From positions 29,962 to 93,961 of the forward strand of contig JAEEGQ010000105.1 of the NCBI GenBank assembly GCA_016280395.1: 64,000 bases of DNA. The letters are read 5' to 3'. The notes below the pieces were generated by a model. The model was not told the origin of the DNA, searched no databases, and saw only the letters and a list, made by a program, of their open reading frames with translations. The DNA comes from Lachnospiraceae bacterium (GTDB taxonomy: Bacteria; Bacillota; Clostridia; Lachnospirales; Lachnospiraceae). Of the stretch, positions 1-8,963 are shown piece after piece. The translations under genes were made by a program, and so were the position numbers. Positions within the stretch are counted from its first letter, which is position 1, and each line of letters starts with the position of its first letter.

Positions 1-2
1 AG

Positions 3-452
3 GGCGGCGACCCGAAGGGTACCGGAACCGGAGGGGAAAGTATCTACGGCGGTGCGTTCGAGGACGAATTCTCACCTGATCTTGAGCCTTTCCGCGGAGC
101 GCTCTGCATGGCTAATGCGGGAAGAAATACAAACAGGAGCCAGTTCTTTATAGTCCAGGAGAGTGCCGCAAAGGTCGAAGAGATCAAAAAGTACGTGGAA
201 TACAAAGGGAAAACCCTGAAGGATTATTTTAAGACAGGGTACGATACGGATCTTTCGGACGATCAGATAGACAGGTTCCTGACTTACGGGGGAGCCCCTT
301 GGCTTTCGGGACATCATACGGTGTTCGGCCAGCTCTACAAAGGCTTTGAAATCTTAGATGCCATCAGCAGGGTGGATACGAATACGAAAAATGTACCGCT
401 CAAGGATGTGGTGATAAAGACCATAAAGATCACCGTTTACGGCAAAGAGTAA
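3..452 (+). CDS. Cyclophilin-type peptidyl-prolyl isomerase (5' truncated)
   Basis: Catalyses cis-trans isomerisation of prolyl bonds. The frame is open from the first bases, so the N-terminus lies outside the window and 149 residues remain. Visible cyclophilin motifs are [14 protein letters not shown] near the left edge, [16 protein letters not shown] (the classic active-site strand) and [19 protein letters not shown] towards the end. Between the last two sits an insertion of about 45 residues rich in charged and aromatic positions, longer than in minimal bacterial cyclophilins. Whether it carries a signal peptide or lipobox cannot be seen. A short weak hairpin with a T-run follows the stop. 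Confidence 0.9.
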   Translation, partial: GGDPKGTGTGGESIYGGAFEDEFSPDLEPFRGALCMANAGRNTNRSQFFIVQESAAKVEEIKKYVEYKGKTLKDYFKTGYDTDLSDDQIDRFLTYGGAPWLSGHHTVFGQLYKGFEILDAISRVDTNTKNVPLKDVVIKTIKITVYGKE

Positions 453-460
453 GGAACTAC

Positions 461-480
461 GGCATGCAGGCTGCCTTTTT
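461..480 (+). terminator. Weak terminator-like hairpin after the cyclophilin gene
   Basis: GGCA and TGCC arms (461-464 and 472-475) are followed directly by TTTTT. The stem is only four base pairs, so partial termination at best. Confidence 0.3.
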
Positions 481-498
481 AAGCCTCGGGAGGTTAAT

Positions 499-1146
499 GT
501 GAAATATACGGTTGGCGATTATACTTTTGATGATGAAGCTACAGCCGAAAAGGCGCGCAAAGAGGCGGAGACCATAAGCTACATCAGGAGCCGCACGGAC
601 TTTACCAAGCCCGAGAACGCACAAAAGATAATAAACACCATACGGAACAACAACATGTTCGAGACAAGGCTCGGGCTTGATTTTGTTGAGAAACTTGAGC
701 GCTTTGTGAATGGCGGCGATGATGCTTCGCTCGATCTTACAAGCGGTATCCAGGAGCCTGTCATCAACAGGAACGGAGACGGACAGGAGGCGGAAGGCGG
801 TCATTACGAGGGCTTTACCCCGGAGGAAGAGGAAAAACTGCGTGAAGAGGTTCGCCGCAGGACCAAGCATCTTAAGGAAACGGCGGAAGAACGGGTCGCA
901 AAGATAAAGAGCGACTACAACGCAAAGGCGAGGAACCTGTTTATCGTTATCGGAGCTATGGGCTTCATGATCGTTGCCCTTTTACTCCTGACTTTCCTTG
1001 GAGACAGATCGCCGTTTTATAACGCGGAACAGGCATTTGTCGACAAGTACGCGGAATGGCAGGAAGAGCTGGATGCAAAAGAACAGCGTCTTGTCCAGTG
1101 GGAAGATGAGCTTAAAGAACGTGAAAAAAAGCTGAACGACAAGTAG
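499..1146 (+). CDS. Single-pass membrane protein with C-terminal coiled coil, unknown function
   Basis: A 215-residue protein I do not recognise. GTG start with GGGAGG about 6 nt upstream (488-493). The N-terminal half is soluble and charged (begins MKYTVGDYTFDD, with many Glu, Lys and Arg). A long Glu/Lys/Arg helix leads into one hydrophobic segment at about residues 147-168 (LFIVIGAMGFMIVALLLLTF). About 45 mostly helical residues follow, ending in a heptad-like Lys/Glu coil. The layout suggests a membrane-anchored protein with coiled coils on both sides of the membrane. It sits between a cyclophilin and a two-component system with no clear link to either. Confidence 0.7.
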   Translation: MKYTVGDYTFDDEATAEKARKEAETISYIRSRTDFTKPENAQKIINTIRNNNMFETRLGLDFVEKLERFVNGGDDASLDLTSGIQEPVINRNGDGQEAEGGHYEGFTPEEEEKLREEVRRRTKHLKETAEERVAKIKSDYNAKARNLFIVIGAMGFMIVALLLLTFLGDRSPFYNAEQAFVDKYAEWQEELDAKEQRLVQWEDELKEREKKLNDK

Positions 1147-1186
1147 TTCTCAGTTTTTTCACAAAGTTGTTATAAAATCTGTTTTA

Positions 1187-1217
1187 CAGGATAAAAAAAC
1201 GGAATATTTGTATCCTG
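1187..1217. promoter_or_regulatory. Inverted repeat upstream of the response regulator
   Basis: CAGGATA (1187-1193) and TATCCTG (1211-1217) form perfect 7-bp arms 17 nt apart, 28 nt before the regulator start. This could be an operator or a leader hairpin. No convincing -35/-10 pair was found around it. Confidence 0.35.
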
Positions 1218-1245
1218 ATTTTGAAAGAGATTTTTGGAGGGTATG

Positions 1246-1929
1246 ATGGATCAGCTGAAGATACTTGTGGTAGATGATGAAAGCCGCATGAGAAAACTGG
1301 TGCGGGACTTTCTTGTTAAGAGCAATTATGATGTCGTTGAGGCAGAGAACGGTGAGCAGGCTGTTGATATATTCTTTTCAACAAAGGATATCGCACTCAT
1401 CATTCTTGATGTTATGATGCCGAAGCTTGACGGATGGGGTGTCTGCAAGGAGATAAGGGCTTATTCGAAGGTGCCCATCATCATGCTGACTGCAAAAAGC
1501 GAGGAAAGCGACGAGCTTATGGGATTTGGGCTCGGTGTTGACGATTATGTTGCAAAACCCTTCAGTCCCAAGGTTCTTGTGGCAAAGGTAGAAGCGATAT
1601 TAAGGCGTACAAACGGCCAGAGCGACGAGACCATCGAGATCGGCGGGATCACTCTTGACAATACCGCTCACGAAATACGCATCGACGGGACTCCCGTTGA
1701 CTTAAGCCTCAAGGAATTTGAGCTTTTGTCGTACTTTATCAAGAACAAGGGGATAGCGCTCTCGCGTGAAAAGATCCTCAACAATGTATGGAACTACGAT
1801 TATTTCGGGGATGCCCGGACCATCGATACGCATGTTAAAAAGCTGCGCAGCAAGATGGGGCAAAAGGGCGATTACATAAAGACTATCTGGGGCATGGGAT
1901 ATAAATTCGAGATCGATTCCGAAAAGTAA
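1246..1929 (+). CDS. OmpR/PhoB-family response regulator
   Basis: Phosphorylation-controlled transcription factor of 227 residues. The receiver domain (about 1-120) has the acidic pair D10/D11, phosphoacceptor D55 in LIILDVMMPKLDG, T82 and K104 in AKPF. The C-terminal winged helix (about 130-225) ends with the DNA-binding signature RTIDTHVKKLRSKMG and the IWGMGYKFE wing. Several starts are possible; the second of two adjacent ATGs gives the best spacing (5 nt) from GGAGG at 1236-1240. It is followed 12 nt later by its sensor kinase, so the two form an operon. Target genes are unknown; the lipoprotein gene downstream is a candidate. Confidence 0.93.
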   Translation: MDQLKILVVDDESRMRKLVRDFLVKSNYDVVEAENGEQAVDIFFSTKDIALIILDVMMPKLDGWGVCKEIRAYSKVPIIMLTAKSEESDELMGFGLGVDDYVAKPFSPKVLVAKVEAILRRTNGQSDETIEIGGITLDNTAHEIRIDGTPVDLSLKEFELLSYFIKNKGIALSREKILNNVWNYDYFGDARTIDTHVKKLRSKMGQKGDYIKTIWGMGYKFEIDSEK

Positions 1930-1941
1930 CGAGGTTATGGC

Positions 1942-3519
1942 TTGAAGACTTCACTGCGCCAAAAGTTAATAATCTTTATCTCGCTTATAGTGATAGGCAC
2001 GATCCTGCTCTGCGTCCTGTTAAACACTGCTTTTCTCGAGCGCTACTATACGGACAACAAGAAAAAGACACTTCGAGAGATGTACGGCAGGATAGACCGT
2101 GAAATCAAGGAAGTGACCGGGAATGCGCTTTCCGACGAACAGAAGGAGCTCCTTGACAAGGCAGAGCTCAGCAGCAACGTAAAGATATATATGTTCAGGA
2201 ACATAGAGCAGGTAACGGATTTTGGGACGATGTATTTTACATACTTTGCGTTCCCGCAGAAGGCCTCGATCTCGGACCGTGAACGGGATGAGATGGATAC
2301 AAAGGACGTAAACCGTGATATCATGCGTGTTGTCGAGTCCTATGCGTATTACATGTTTCCGAGACAGAACGGCAAGATACAGGATGTCAAAGTCCTTGAA
2401 AGCACAGATGAATACAGCATCATGTCACAGCATGATACTATGCTTGAGTCTGATTTCATAGATATCTTCGGCGAGCTTGACTGCGGATACATCTGTCTTG
2501 TGCGCGTTGCGGTGGAGAGTATCGGCGAAGCGGCGGATATAGCCAACAGATTCCTGTATATCACGGGACTTTTCATGGTGTGCATCGCAATTGTCATAAC
2601 ATCCCTGATAAGCCGCATGATCACAAAGCCCATAACAGAGCTTTCGAATATCGCGAAACGCATGTCAAATCTTGAATTTGATGTAAAATACAATGTTGTG
2701 TCCTGCGATGAGATAGGGGATCTCGGGAACAGCATGAACAGCCTCTCAAGCACTCTCGAAAAGACGATCTCCGAGCTTAAGAGCGCAAATATCAAGCTTT
2801 TGTCTGATATCGAACGAAAAGAAGAGATCGACAGGATGCGTACCGAGTTCATCTCAAACGTCACCCATGAGCTCAAGACCCCGATAGCGCTTATCCAGGG
2901 TTATGCGGAAGGCTTAAAGGACTGTGTCAACGACGATCAGGAAAACCGCGATTTTTACTGCGACGTCATCACGGATGAAGCGGTGAAGATGAACAAGATG
3001 GTAAAGAACCTGCTTTCTCTTTCTAAGATCGAATCCGGCGGCATGCCGCTTGAGATCGAACGGTTCAACATCAACGACATCGTGCGGTCGGTACTTGAGT
3101 CGACGGATATCCTGTTTAAGAAAAACAATGTGCGTCTTGAATTTGACGGAAGCGCCTGCTGCTGTGTCTGGGCGGACGAGTACATGACGGAAGAGGTCAT
3201 CACCAATTATGTGAGCAATGCTCTCAACCATGTTGACGGTGAAAAGGTCATCCGTATCACGACAGAAAAGGACGGAGATACCGTACGTCTCAGTGTATTC
3301 AATACCGGAGAACGTATCCCGGAGGAAGATATCGATAATATCTGGGTCAAATTCTTTAAGGTAGACAAGGCCAGGACGCGTGAATACGGCGGGACGGGCA
3401 TAGGGCTTTCGATCGTAAAGGCCATAATGGATGCCCATCACAGGCCTTACGGCGTTATAAACCACGAGGACGGCGTTGAATTCTGGGCTGAATTTGACGG
3501 TTCCGGCGGTGCGTGTTGA
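1942..3519 (+). CDS. Two-component sensor histidine kinase
   Basis: Membrane sensor kinase of 525 residues, partner of the regulator immediately upstream. It starts at TTG with GAGG 7 nt before it; the ATG slightly upstream is out of frame and runs into a stop. Transmembrane helix 1 lies at about 8-28 and helix 2 at about 204-224, enclosing an extracytoplasmic sensor of about 175 residues with no cysteines to suggest metal or redox sensing. HAMP follows (PITELSNIAKRMSNLEFDV), then the dimerisation domain with H309 in FISNVTHELKTPIAL. The ATPase domain shows NYVSNALNHV (N box) and GGTGIGLSIVKAIM (G2). The overall form is that of VanS/PhoR-type kinases. Ligand unknown. Confidence 0.93.
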   Translation: MKTSLRQKLIIFISLIVIGTILLCVLLNTAFLERYYTDNKKKTLREMYGRIDREIKEVTGNALSDEQKELLDKAELSSNVKIYMFRNIEQVTDFGTMYFTYFAFPQKASISDRERDEMDTKDVNRDIMRVVESYAYYMFPRQNGKIQDVKVLESTDEYSIMSQHDTMLESDFIDIFGELDCGYICLVRVAVESIGEAADIANRFLYITGLFMVCIAIVITSLISRMITKPITELSNIAKRMSNLEFDVKYNVVSCDEIGDLGNSMNSLSSTLEKTISELKSANIKLLSDIERKEEIDRMRTEFISNVTHELKTPIALIQGYAEGLKDCVNDDQENRDFYCDVITDEAVKMNKMVKNLLSLSKIESGGMPLEIERFNINDIVRSVLESTDILFKKNNVRLEFDGSACCCVWADEYMTEEVITNYVSNALNHVDGEKVIRITTEKDGDTVRLSVFNTGERIPEEDIDNIWVKFFKVDKARTREYGGTGIGLSIVKAIMDAHHRPYGVINHEDGVEFWAEFDGSGGAC

Positions 3520-3567
3520 AAAATCATCTTTGAAAAGCAAAAACTTTTCAAAAAATATAAAGATATT

Positions 3568-3596
3568 TTGACAAATTGCCGAAATAATACTAAACT
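3568..3596 (+). promoter_or_regulatory. Promoter of the Thr/Pro-repeat lipoprotein gene
   Basis: TTGACA (3568-3573), 17-nt spacer, TAAACT (3591-3596). It lies between the kinase stop and the lipoprotein start, so that gene can be transcribed on its own. Confidence 0.7.
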
Positions 3597-3629
3597 GTAT
3601 TTGTATGATAATGTGAACGGGAGCGAGCC

Positions 3630-4343
3630 TTGAAAAAAACACTGATAGCTGTTTTGGTGCTTGTGGCCGTATCGCTGTCGGGGTGCCTGCAATATCCCGA
3701 ACTGACTGAAGAGCAGGAAGACCAGATAGCGCAGTATGCGGCGGGAGTGCTGTTAAAACACGATAAACTGTATATGGAAAAGCTGGTTACCGCGACTCCG
3801 ACGCCGGAGGCAACGCCTACGCCCACACCGACGCCGAGCCCGACCGCGACTCCGACACCCACTCCGGGTCCGACGGGAGAGCCGGAGCCTACAAAGGGAG
3901 GAAGCGGTAAAGGCAACGAGAAGGCCCTGGCCGAGCTTAAGGAAGTCATAGGCGTTGACGGGATAGAGCTTACATATGAAGGCTATGAGATATACGAGAG
4001 CTATAAAGCCGACGATTATGTCAGCATAGAGCCTTCTTCCCACGACAAACTCCTGATGATCATAAAGATGGGTGTCCACAATAAGACGGATGCGCCCATT
4101 ACCCTTAAGCTTGCGGACAAAAACCTTGAATACAGGCTTTACGAGGATGCGGGGAGCGACAAATATCTTGTCCCGAAATGGTCGGTACTCCTTAATGATT
4201 TCACTACTCTCGATACCGTCATAGAAGCCGGAAAAACCTTTGATTCCGTGCTGGTCTTTGAAGTCGAGAGGGCAATGAACCCTGAGAATCTCAACCTTTT
4301 TATAATCCAGGGTGATAAAACGGTAATAGTTGTGTTAAAATAA
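3630..4343 (+). CDS. Secreted lipoprotein with Thr-Pro repeat linker
   Basis: A 237-residue probable surface lipoprotein. TTG start, short basic n-region, hydrophobic core and lipobox LSGC with C19 as the lipidated cysteine. A mature N-terminal helix is followed by a low-complexity linker (about residues 55-85) of TPTPTP and SPTATPTP units with a few Glu. A Gly/Lys patch and a globular C-terminal domain (about 100-237) follow. Its strand-rich pattern, with phrases such as KMGVHNKTDAPITLKL, resembles Ig-like DUF4352/DUF5067-type lipoprotein domains; that is a resemblance only. Such linkers commonly span the cell wall. It has its own promoter just after the sensor kinase gene. Confidence 0.75.
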   Translation: MKKTLIAVLVLVAVSLSGCLQYPELTEEQEDQIAQYAAGVLLKHDKLYMEKLVTATPTPEATPTPTPTPSPTATPTPTPGPTGEPEPTKGGSGKGNEKALAELKEVIGVDGIELTYEGYEIYESYKADDYVSIEPSSHDKLLMIIKMGVHNKTDAPITLKLADKNLEYRLYEDAGSDKYLVPKWSVLLNDFTTLDTVIEAGKTFDSVLVFEVERAMNPENLNLFIIQGDKTVIVVLK

Positions 4344-4389
4344 ACAAGTAACAGAATTAAAATACTGATGTGACAGGATGGAGGAACTT

Positions 4390-5313
4390 ATGGACACAAA
4401 CATTTTGCTTGAGAGCGGAACCAACGAGCTGGAGATTCTCGAATTTGCTGTAGGCAACAACCATTACGGTATCAACGTTGCAAAAGTACGGGAGATCCTT
4501 CCGTACAAATTACCAACCCCTGTGCCTAACACGCATCCCTGTGTTGAAGGTATCTTCATGCCCCGCGGCGAGATCATCACGATAGTCAATCTTGCAAAGA
4601 GCCTCGGCATGGATCTTCCATCGGTTGAAGGTCAGGATATGTACATCATAACGAACTTCAACAAGCTGAACGTCGGTTTTCATGTGCAGAGAGTACTCGG
4701 TATCCAGCGTCTTTTCTGGACACAGATCAGTAAGCCCGACGCTACCATAAGCGGAAGCGGAGAAGGCGTTGCAACAGGTATCGTTAAGTTCGATGACAGA
4801 CTTCTTGTAATACTCGACTTCGAGAAGATCATCGCCGACATAAGCCCCGAGACCGGTCTTCGCGTCTCGCAGCTCGAGACCATCGGCGCAAGAGACAGGA
4901 TCAATTATCCTATCCTTATTGCCGAGGATTCGCAGCTTCTTGAGAAGATGATCGTGGATTCCCTTAACAAAGCCGGCTATGTCAATGTCATCAAGACCGA
5001 GAACGGACAGGAAGCATGGGATACCCTTTGCGAGATCAAGGCAAGCGGCAATATCCTTGATAAAGTCCGTCTTGTTGTTACCGATATCGAAATGCCCCAG
5101 ATGGACGGCCACCGTCTTACGAAGCTTATCAAGACAGATAACGAACTGAAGCAGCTTCCCGTTATCATCTTCTCGTCACTCATCAATGCGGAGTCACAGA
5201 AGAAGGGCGAATCGGTAGGCGCAGACTTCCAGCTTACAAAGCCCGAGATCGGACAGCTTGTTGATGCCATCGACAGACTTATCATAAAGAGTGAGAACGA
5301 AAGCGCCGAATAA
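4390..5313 (+). CDS. cheV: CheV-type chemotaxis coupling protein (CheW domain plus receiver)
   Basis: Couples chemoreceptors to CheA and adapts signalling through its own receiver domain. The CheW domain spans about residues 14-150 (EFAVGNNHYGINVAKVREIL, then PRGEIITIVNLAKSLG). The receiver spans about 172-300 with acidic E/D at ILIAEDS, phosphoacceptor D232 in VVTDIEMPQMDG and K in LTKPE. The second ATG is chosen because GGAGG (4380-4384) sits 5 nt before it; the upstream in-frame ATG overlaps that ribosome site. Its presence implies a motile or chemotactic cell, although no flagellar genes lie in this window. The next gene begins 50 nt downstream and may be co-transcribed. Confidence 0.93.
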   Translation: MDTNILLESGTNELEILEFAVGNNHYGINVAKVREILPYKLPTPVPNTHPCVEGIFMPRGEIITIVNLAKSLGMDLPSVEGQDMYIITNFNKLNVGFHVQRVLGIQRLFWTQISKPDATISGSGEGVATGIVKFDDRLLVILDFEKIIADISPETGLRVSQLETIGARDRINYPILIAEDSQLLEKMIVDSLNKAGYVNVIKTENGQEAWDTLCEIKASGNILDKVRLVVTDIEMPQMDGHRLTKLIKTDNELKQLPVIIFSSLINAESQKKGESVGADFQLTKPEIGQLVDAIDRLIIKSENESAE

Positions 5314-5363
5314 GTTTTCTGTTCTTAAGGGTGAAAGCCCAATAAATGTGGTGCGGAGAGAGC

Positions 5364-7496
5364 ATGGCAACCTGTAAGAAATGCGGCAAGACAATCGAAG
5401 ACGGGTTAGATTACTGCATGGAATGCAGCTCAAAGAAAGAAGCAGACGAGTCATATCTTGACAGTCTGCTTAGTTCTGTTTCCAACAATACGGAACCTGC
5501 GGTAAAGAAACCGCGCGTGCAGACCACAGCGATGCCGGTAATGCCTAAGTTCCTCGCCAAAAAGAAGATCAAAGCAGAGAATTACAACATCCTTTCAGAC
5601 AAGGATGATGACGAATTCCTTGATAACCTGTTTGATTCCGACGATATCCCGGATTTCCCGGTTGATGTTGCCGCTTTTGATTCCGAGTTCTCAATGTCAC
5701 AGGGCGAAGGTTCGGATGATGAGGAGGAACTTGTTCCGTCTCCGGAATCCCGGGCGGGATACAGCAGCAGTGATGACGAGATGGAAATGCTGCTCGGAAC
5801 GCAGGCTGCAGGTATCGTAAGAAATACCGCAGAGGCAGAGGATGATCCGGAAGCCGGTTATTCGGGAGAAGATGCCGGGGCGGCCGAAGAAAACGGGGAA
5901 GAGGCCTTTAACGGTGTTGAGATGGCGAGTCTTGACATGCCGGACACCGGAATGTCCGAAGAAGACAGCCTTCTTGCCGACCTTCTCGATTCAGTCGGCG
6001 AAGACACGGAGCGCGAAGCACCCGCTGACGATCCCATCGAAGCTCTTAACGAAGCCTTTGCGATGGCAGGGGAAAGTACGGAAGATCCGGGCGAAAATAT
6101 TGATTTCTTCAGCACTAACGCTACTCAGGAAGAAATAGAGAATGCAAAGAACATTCCGGAGCCTGAAAGCGAAAACGGTTCACGGGATGAAGGCAAAGGT
6201 CCGGATGAAAGCCTTGCAGATCTTGGCATTGACATACTTGACGAGTCAAATGCCCTTAATCTCACTCCTGAAGACGCGGAAGATCTCGGAATCGAGATAG
6301 TGGATGAAAACAATGTTTCAGGCCTTGCAAAAGAACAGGAACCCGAACAGGAACCTGAACTCATACCTGCCGAGATACCCGGAGAAGAAGCAAATACACA
6401 GAGAAGATCCAAGGTAAAGCTTGTCGATGACGGTGATGCATCGGGCGGAGATGAGGATATTCTTGAATTCTGGAATCAGATCAACGGTGATGCTCCGGAT
6501 GGAGCACCTTCCGCAAATGTTGTTCAGGAGAGGCCCATGTCGCCGGAAGAACAGGCGGAGCAGGATGAGCTTGCGGCTCTGCTCTCGGGTCTTCCCGGAG
6601 TGGACGAAGGCGTTGATACAGAAGGCGTAGGCGAGGTTGAAGCGCCTGTTGAAGAAAAGCCCAAGAAGAAGAAAAAAGGTTTCTTTGCAAAAATCTTTGG
6701 AAATGTCAAGGAAGAACTGACAGAGGAACAGCTTGAAGCCAAAAAACAGGCTGCCCTTGACAAGCTTGACCGTGACGAGGCAAAAGCAGAACAGGACAAG
6801 GTCGATAAGGAAGAAGCAAAGAAAGCCAAGGCAGAGGCTGCAGCAGAGGCCAAAAAGGCAAAAGCTGAGGCTGCGGAAGCCGCAAAGAAGAAAAAAGAAG
6901 AAGACAAGAAGCTCAAAGCCGATAAAAAGGCTGCCCTTCGAAAAGCTCTCGTTGAAGAGATCGAAGAAAACGAAGGAAAGATCAATAAAGTCGGAGCTTC
7001 GCTTGTATTCCTTGTTTTCGCGGCAGCGCTTGCGTTCGTGGCGATCGGTACCAGCATTTACACCTACAGGATCGCAATCGAGCGTGCCCAAAAGGATTTT
7101 GACGACGACAAGTACGAAGAAGCCTATAATGACATCTATGGTATTGATGTTAAGGAAGAGGACCAGACTCTTTATGACCAGATCATGGTCGTAAATTATG
7201 TGAATACCCAGCTTCTTGCGTACCTGAGATATTCGGGGCTTGATATGGACAACGAGGCTTTAGACTCGCTCCTTAAAGGCCTCAAACGTTACGAAAAGTA
7301 CATTTATTACGCTGCGGAGCTTGAAGTTGCCGAGGATTTCAATTTCCTGAAGGGCGAGATACTTCAGGCACTTGAGACAAGGTTCAACCTGAGCGAGACC
7401 GACGCGTATAATATAATCAACAGCGAATCCCAGGAACTTTACGCAAAAGCCGTCAGGGAGGTTGTTGAAAAAAATCCGAGAGTTGATGGAGAATAA
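5364..7496 (+). CDS. Large acidic zinc-ribbon membrane protein
   Basis: A 710-residue protein without a recognised family. The N-terminus is a zinc ribbon (CKKCGK, then CMECS, residues 4-22). About 400 very acidic, probably disordered residues follow, with repeated Glu/Asp blocks and recurring phrases of the form DLGIDI.DE and DLGIEIVDE. A Lys/Ala/Glu-rich helical stretch (about 430-535) precedes one membrane helix at about 550-572 (LVFLVFAAALAFVAIGTSIYTY). The roughly 135-residue C-terminal tail looks helical and TPR-like, with repeated Tyr/Asp/Glu positions. Start ATG at 5364 has GGAG 5 nt upstream; an upstream ATG lacks a site. It follows cheV and directly precedes hisH. Confidence 0.75.
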   Translation: MATCKKCGKTIEDGLDYCMECSSKKEADESYLDSLLSSVSNNTEPAVKKPRVQTTAMPVMPKFLAKKKIKAENYNILSDKDDDEFLDNLFDSDDIPDFPVDVAAFDSEFSMSQGEGSDDEEELVPSPESRAGYSSSDDEMEMLLGTQAAGIVRNTAEAEDDPEAGYSGEDAGAAEENGEEAFNGVEMASLDMPDTGMSEEDSLLADLLDSVGEDTEREAPADDPIEALNEAFAMAGESTEDPGENIDFFSTNATQEEIENAKNIPEPESENGSRDEGKGPDESLADLGIDILDESNALNLTPEDAEDLGIEIVDENNVSGLAKEQEPEQEPELIPAEIPGEEANTQRRSKVKLVDDGDASGGDEDILEFWNQINGDAPDGAPSANVVQERPMSPEEQAEQDELAALLSGLPGVDEGVDTEGVGEVEAPVEEKPKKKKKGFFAKIFGNVKEELTEEQLEAKKQAALDKLDRDEAKAEQDKVDKEEAKKAKAEAAAEAKKAKAEAAEAAKKKKEEDKKLKADKKAALRKALVEEIEENEGKINKVGASLVFLVFAAALAFVAIGTSIYTYRIAIERAQKDFDDDKYEEAYNDIYGIDVKEEDQTLYDQIMVVNYVNTQLLAYLRYSGLDMDNEALDSLLKGLKRYEKYIYYAAELEVAEDFNFLKGEILQALETRFNLSETDAYNIINSESQELYAKAVREVVEKNPRVDGE

Positions 7497-7497
7497 G

Positions 7498-8103
7498 ATG
7501 ATAGCGATCATCGATTATGATGCAGGGAACCTCTGCAGCGTTGTGAACGCCTTTGAGCATCTTGGTGTGAAGACCGTCGTAACACGCGACAAAGACGAGA
7601 TACTCAGTGCAAAGAAGGTTATCCTTCCTGGTGTCGGGGCGTTTGGGGACGCAATGGAAAACTTAAACCGGTTTGGACTGACGGATGTTGTTAAGGAAAC
7701 GGCTTTCGGAGGAAAGCCGTTTCTTGGTATATGTCTCGGGATGCAGCTTTTATTTGAGGGGAGCGAGGAAACGCCCGGAGTCAAAGGCCTTTCGATCCTT
7801 AAAGGAAAGATACTCCGCATCCCTGCATCAACAGGCTTAAAGATCCCGCATATGGGATGGAATTCCCTTGAAACCTGCGGAAAAGCCACTCTTTTTGAGG
7901 GGACGGGCAGTGATCCGTTCGTCTATTTTGTGCATTCGTATTATCTTAAGGCTGAGGATGAAGGGGATGTCGCGGCCTGTACGGAATATGGCGTAAAGAT
8001 CCATGCGTCTGTAGAACACGGCAATATCTTCGGATGCCAGTTCCACCCCGAAAAAAGCGGAAAGACCGGCTTAAAGATACTTGAGAACTTTGCAGCACTC
8101 TGA
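7498..8103 (+). CDS. hisH: Imidazole glycerol phosphate synthase, glutaminase subunit HisH
   Basis: Releases ammonia from glutamine for the HisF cyclase in histidine biosynthesis. Class I glutamine amidotransferase of 201 residues. The catalytic cysteine lies in FLGICLGMQLLFEG and the His-Glu pair in FGCQFHPEKSG near the C-terminus. The N-terminus is the typical IAIIDYDAGN. The ATG one nucleotide after the preceding stop is used, with GGAG 6 nt before it; longer in-frame starts overlap the upstream gene. Followed 18 nt later by hisF. The rest of the histidine pathway is not in this window. Confidence 0.95.
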   Translation: MIAIIDYDAGNLCSVVNAFEHLGVKTVVTRDKDEILSAKKVILPGVGAFGDAMENLNRFGLTDVVKETAFGGKPFLGICLGMQLLFEGSEETPGVKGLSILKGKILRIPASTGLKIPHMGWNSLETCGKATLFEGTGSDPFVYFVHSYYLKAEDEGDVAACTEYGVKIHASVEHGNIFGCQFHPEKSGKTGLKILENFAAL

Positions 8104-8121
8104 ACATAAAAGAGGTCGATC

Positions 8122-8883
8122 ATGTATACAAAGAGGATAATTCCCTGTCTTGACGTAAAAGACGGACGGGTTGTAAAAGGAACGCAGTTCCTTGACTTAA
8201 AGGATGCCGGAGATCCCGTGGATGTCGGGGCCTACTACAGTGAAAACGGTGCCGATGAGCTCACGTTTCTTGACATAACAGCTTCAAGCGATGCCAGGGA
8301 GACGACAGTGGATATGGTAAGACGCGTTGCAGAGCGCGTTTTTATCCCGTTTACTGTAGGCGGCGGCATAAGGACCACGGATGATTTCAAGAAGATACTG
8401 CGCGCAGGTGCCGACAAGGTGGCCGTCAACAGTGCCGCGATCATGAATCCGCAGCTTATTTCGGATGCCGCGCTCAAGTTCGGAAGCCAGTGCGTAGTTG
8501 TTGCGATAGATGCAAAACGGCGCGCGGACGGCAAGAGCTGGACGGTATATAAAAACGGCGGAAGAGTCGATATGGGGCTTGATGCCGTGGAATGGGCGAT
8601 AAAAGCCGCAGAACTCGGAGCGGGCGAGCTTCTTGTCACGAGTATGGATTGTGACGGAACAAAGAACGGTTACGATCTTGAGCTTACGGCACGGATCTCG
8701 GAAAATGTGGGAATACCGGTGATCGCTTCGGGAGGAGCCGGTACGTTGGAGCATTTTTATGATGCGTTTACAAAGGGCAAGGCAGATGCCGTGCTTGCAG
8801 CATCACTGTTCCACTACAGGGAACTTGAGATCGGTGAATTAAAGAAATATCTTAAAGATAAAGGAATTCCGGTCAGGATCTGA
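8122..8883 (+). CDS. hisF: Imidazole glycerol phosphate synthase, cyclase subunit HisF
   Basis: Uses ammonia from HisH to form imidazole glycerol phosphate and AICAR from PRFAR. A (beta/alpha)8 barrel of 253 residues, the normal family length. The first catalytic aspartate is in [14 protein letters not shown] and the second in VAIDAKR. Phosphate-binding loops are visible as TVGGGIRT and IASGGAG. Starts with ATG after AGAGG and is coupled to hisH. Confidence 0.96.
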   Translation: MYTKRIIPCLDVKDGRVVKGTQFLDLKDAGDPVDVGAYYSENGADELTFLDITASSDARETTVDMVRRVAERVFIPFTVGGGIRTTDDFKKILRAGADKVAVNSAAIMNPQLISDAALKFGSQCVVVAIDAKRRADGKSWTVYKNGGRVDMGLDAVEWAIKAAELGAGELLVTSMDCDGTKNGYDLELTARISENVGIPVIASGGAGTLEHFYDAFTKGKADAVLAASLFHYRELEIGELKKYLKDKGIPVRI

Positions 8884-8963
8884 CCGAATCCGGCTTTGTT
8901 GTGCGCCGGACCGGATGCTTGGAAGTATGTCCGGACGGAATTCGGGTTTTCCGGAGGTTAGTT

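Noticed and set aside
3529..3552. Hairpin TTTGAAAAG/CTTTTCAAA after the kinase
   Set aside because: AT-rich weak stem followed by A residues, not T, on the coding strand.
2914..3642. 242-codon antisense frame over the sensor kinase
   Set aside because: Cys/Phe/Ile-rich translation typical of shadow frames; the sense gene is certain.
3780..3885. Tandem DNA repeat or CRISPR-like tract
   Set aside because: The repetition encodes the Thr-Pro linker of a lipoprotein; no spacers or palindromic repeats.
8884..8950. Terminator after hisF
   Set aside because: CCGAATCC and GGAATTCGG can pair, but the loop is long and the T-run short and followed directly by the ung ribosome site; too weak to call.
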